64,000 nucleotides of DNA from Tundrisphaera sp051175315 (lineage in GTDB: Bacteria; Planctomycetota; Planctomycetia; Isosphaerales; Isosphaeraceae), in contig NZ_CP195100.1 of NCBI RefSeq assembly GCF_051175315.1, forward strand, positions 4,712,001 through 4,776,000, written 5' to 3'. The position numbers were made by a program, and so were the translations under genes. How positions within the stretch are numbered: the stretch's first letter is position 1; the number at the start of each line of letters is the position of its first letter. Of this stretch, positions 62,471 to 64,000 are shown in pieces. The notes beneath the pieces are model-generated. The model made no database searches. It saw only the letters and a list, made by a program, of their open reading frames with translations, and was not told the origin of the DNA.

Positions 62471-64000
62471 ATGAGCCGGATCATCCGAGTCCTGGCCGTG
62501 GTCGCGTGGGCGAGCGCTTGCGGGCCGGCCGCCCGGGCCGGGGGCGAGGACGCCTCCTCCGAGGCGTTCTTCGAACTCAAGGTCCGCCCGGTGCTGGCCC
62601 GGTCGTGCGTGAAGTGCCACGGCGAGCGGAAGGGCAGCGGCGGCCTCCGGCTCGATTCCCGAGAGGCGATCCTGGCCGGCGGGGACTCGGGGCCGGCGGT
62701 GCTGCCCGGAGATCCCGGCTCCAGCCTCCTGATCCGGGCGATCGGCCACCGGGACGACGACCTCAAGATGCCGCCCGACACGCCCCTGTCGCGCGCCCAG
62801 CAGGACGACCTGGCGGCCTGGGTCGCCGCCGGGGCCCCCTGGCCGAAGGGCCTGGCAGCCCGGCCCATCGAGGGGGCCGGCCACTGGGCCTTCGAGCCGT
62901 TGCGGGGCATCCTGCCGCCCGAAGATCCGTCCGGATGGGCCACGCAGCCGATCGACCGGCTGATCGCCGCCGAGCAGAGGAGCCAGGGGCTCCGCCCGGT
63001 CGCGCCGGCCGACCGGCGCACCCTGATCCGCCGGGCGACCTTCGACCTGATCGGCCTGCCGCCCGAGCCGGCCCGGATCGAGGCCTTCGCCGCCGACGAT
63101 CGCCCGGAGGCCTTCGCCCTGCTGGTCGACGAGCTGCTGGCCTCGCCGCGCTATGGGGAGCGCTGGGGCCGCTACTGGCTCGACCTGGCCCGCTACGCCG
63201 ACACGGCCGGGGACAACTCGGACTACCCGATCCCGCAGGCCCATCTCTATCGCGACTACGTCATCGATGCCTTCAACGCCGACCTGCCCTACGACAGGTT
63301 CCTTCACGAGCAGCTGGCCGGCGACATCCTCGCCGCCGAGGGCCCCCGGGAGGACTACGCCCGCCGGGTGATCGCCACCGGATTCGTCGCCCAGGCCAAG
63401 CGATTCGGCACGGTGCTGCTCGAAGATCCCCACCAGATCATCGAGGACAGCCTGAACACGACCGGTCAGGTGGTGCTCGGGCTTTCCCTCCGCTGTGCCC
63501 GCTGCCACGACCACAAGTTCGACCCGATCGGCGCCCGGGATTATTACGCCCTCTACGGCTTCTTCGCCGGGACGAAGTATCCCTTCCCGGGGGCGGAGGA
63601 GGTCCGCCGGCAGAGCGAGATGGCGCCCCTGATCCCGCCCGCCGAGCAGGCCGAGGTCAGGGCCCGGCATGCCGGGGCGATCGCCGACCTCCGCGCGGGA
63701 CTGAAGGACCTCGAAACGCAGGGCGAGGCGGCGGCCCGGGTGCGGGACCTGGGCCTGGAAGTCGCGACCCTGGAATTCCTAGCGGCCACCGCCGGGGATG
63801 GCCCGCCGTCCGGCCCCCTGGAAGCGGCAAAGGCCGCGCTGGCGGGGGCGATCCGGGAGCGGGACGGGCAGATCAAGCGGCGCCAGGGCGAGATCCAGCG
63901 GATGGAAAAAGCCGGGCTGCTCGCCACGGTCCCCCACGCCTATGCGGTCCGCGACGGGGACCCCACCGACGTCAAGCTCCACATCGGGGGCGACCCCACC
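62471..64000 (+). CDS. PSC1/DUF1549 planctomycete cytochrome C protein (partial)
   Basis: The reading is open for 510 codons to the window edge. Signal peptide (VLAVVAWASACGPAARA), then CVKCH (Cys46, Cys49, His50), the heme c site of the planctomycete-specific PSC1 domain, and LIGLPPEPARIEAF with YGERWGRYWLDLARYADT, which are DUF1549 landmarks. A DUF1553 C-terminus is expected beyond 64000. These exported proteins are abundant in planctomycetes and often co-occur with sulfatases in polysaccharide use, but their biochemistry is unproven. ATG at 62471 follows a GAGGGGG ribosome site. Confidence 0.93.
   Translation, partial: MSRIIRVLAVVAWASACGPAARAGGEDASSEAFFELKVRPVLARSCVKCHGERKGSGGLRLDSREAILAGGDSGPAVLPGDPGSSLLIRAIGHRDDDLKMPPDTPLSRAQQDDLAAWVAAGAPWPKGLAARPIEGAGHWAFEPLRGILPPEDPSGWATQPIDRLIAAEQRSQGLRPVAPADRRTLIRRATFDLIGLPPEPARIEAFAADDRPEAFALLVDELLASPRYGERWGRYWLDLARYADTAGDNSDYPIPQAHLYRDYVIDAFNADLPYDRFLHEQLAGDILAAEGPREDYARRVIATGFVAQAKRFGTVLLEDPHQIIEDSLNTTGQVVLGLSLRCARCHDHKFDPIGARDYYALYGFFAGTKYPFPGAEEVRRQSEMAPLIPPAEQAEVRARHAGAIADLRAGLKDLETQGEAAARVRDLGLEVATLEFLAATAGDGPPSGPLEAAKAALAGAIRERDGQIKRRQGEIQRMEKAGLLATVPHAYAVRDGDPTDVKLHIGGDPT

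Noticed and set aside
1..64000. tRNA or rRNA genes
   Set aside because: None recognised by eye; cloverleaf-like sequences were not seen, though a tRNA scan was not possible.

Overview
The window is very GC-rich bacterial DNA that looks like a member of the Planctomycetota, most likely the Isosphaeraceae lineage. The basis is a set of families typical of that phylum: a DUF1559 protein with a prepilin-type N-terminus, a planctomycete cytochrome C (PSC1/DUF1549) protein, a formylglycine-type sulfatase, an ECF-like sigma factor overlapping a TPR-bearing Ser/Thr kinase, a TAT-exported Gfo/Idh/MocA oxidoreductase and many small secreted lipoproteins. This is an inference from protein content; no rRNA or other phylogenetic marker is present.

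Region 1 (1-15.4 kb, minus strand) is one lipid/polyketide operon. Two megasynthases (2446 and 1672 aa) resemble PfaA/PfaD-type secondary-lipid (PUFA-like) synthases. They are followed by a free acyl carrier protein, an alpha/beta hydrolase, a short-chain dehydrogenase and a methyltransferase cut by the window edge. The second megasynthase carries its own phosphopantetheinyl transferase and a ketosynthase whose catalytic cysteine is serine. Palindromic insert-like elements and a 24-bp repeat sit in its linkers and intergenic gap.

Region 2 (15.7-18.8 kb) holds a secreted protein, an SppA-like lipoprotein peptidase and an NAD-dependent epimerase. Region 3 (18.8-21.0 kb) is a conspicuous AT-rich island with three overlapping genes (GNAT - small protein - ImmA/IrrE peptidase), probably acquired horizontally. 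Region 4 (21-31 kb) has a von Willebrand factor A (vWA) protein, small proteins, the sigma factor/kinase pair, a Gly/Tyr-rich secreted repeat protein followed by strong RNA hairpins, and assorted enzymes.

Region 5 (31-40.8 kb, mostly minus) contains a vWA protein, Pcm, RecJ, an unusual lipoprotein-CorA fusion, a stand-alone GXGXG-fold protein, a secreted HEAT-like protein and a secreted esterase. Region 6 (41-50.7 kb) is a tripartite efflux locus: two recently duplicated TolC-type genes on the plus strand converge on an adaptor/RND pump operon on the minus strand. Region 7 (51-56.4 kb) has a membrane protein, DUF1810, DUF1569, GNAT, DUF1559 and sulfatase genes.

Region 8 (56.5-62.35 kb) is the most interesting locus: a compact three-gene operon encoding a duplicated-domain accessory protein, a P-loop ATPase and a single polypeptide joining a Cas4/RecB-like Fe-S nuclease to a HerA-type DNA translocase. 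It looks like a DNA-processing or anti-invader machine that I cannot match to a named system. The window ends inside a PSC1/DUF1549 gene.
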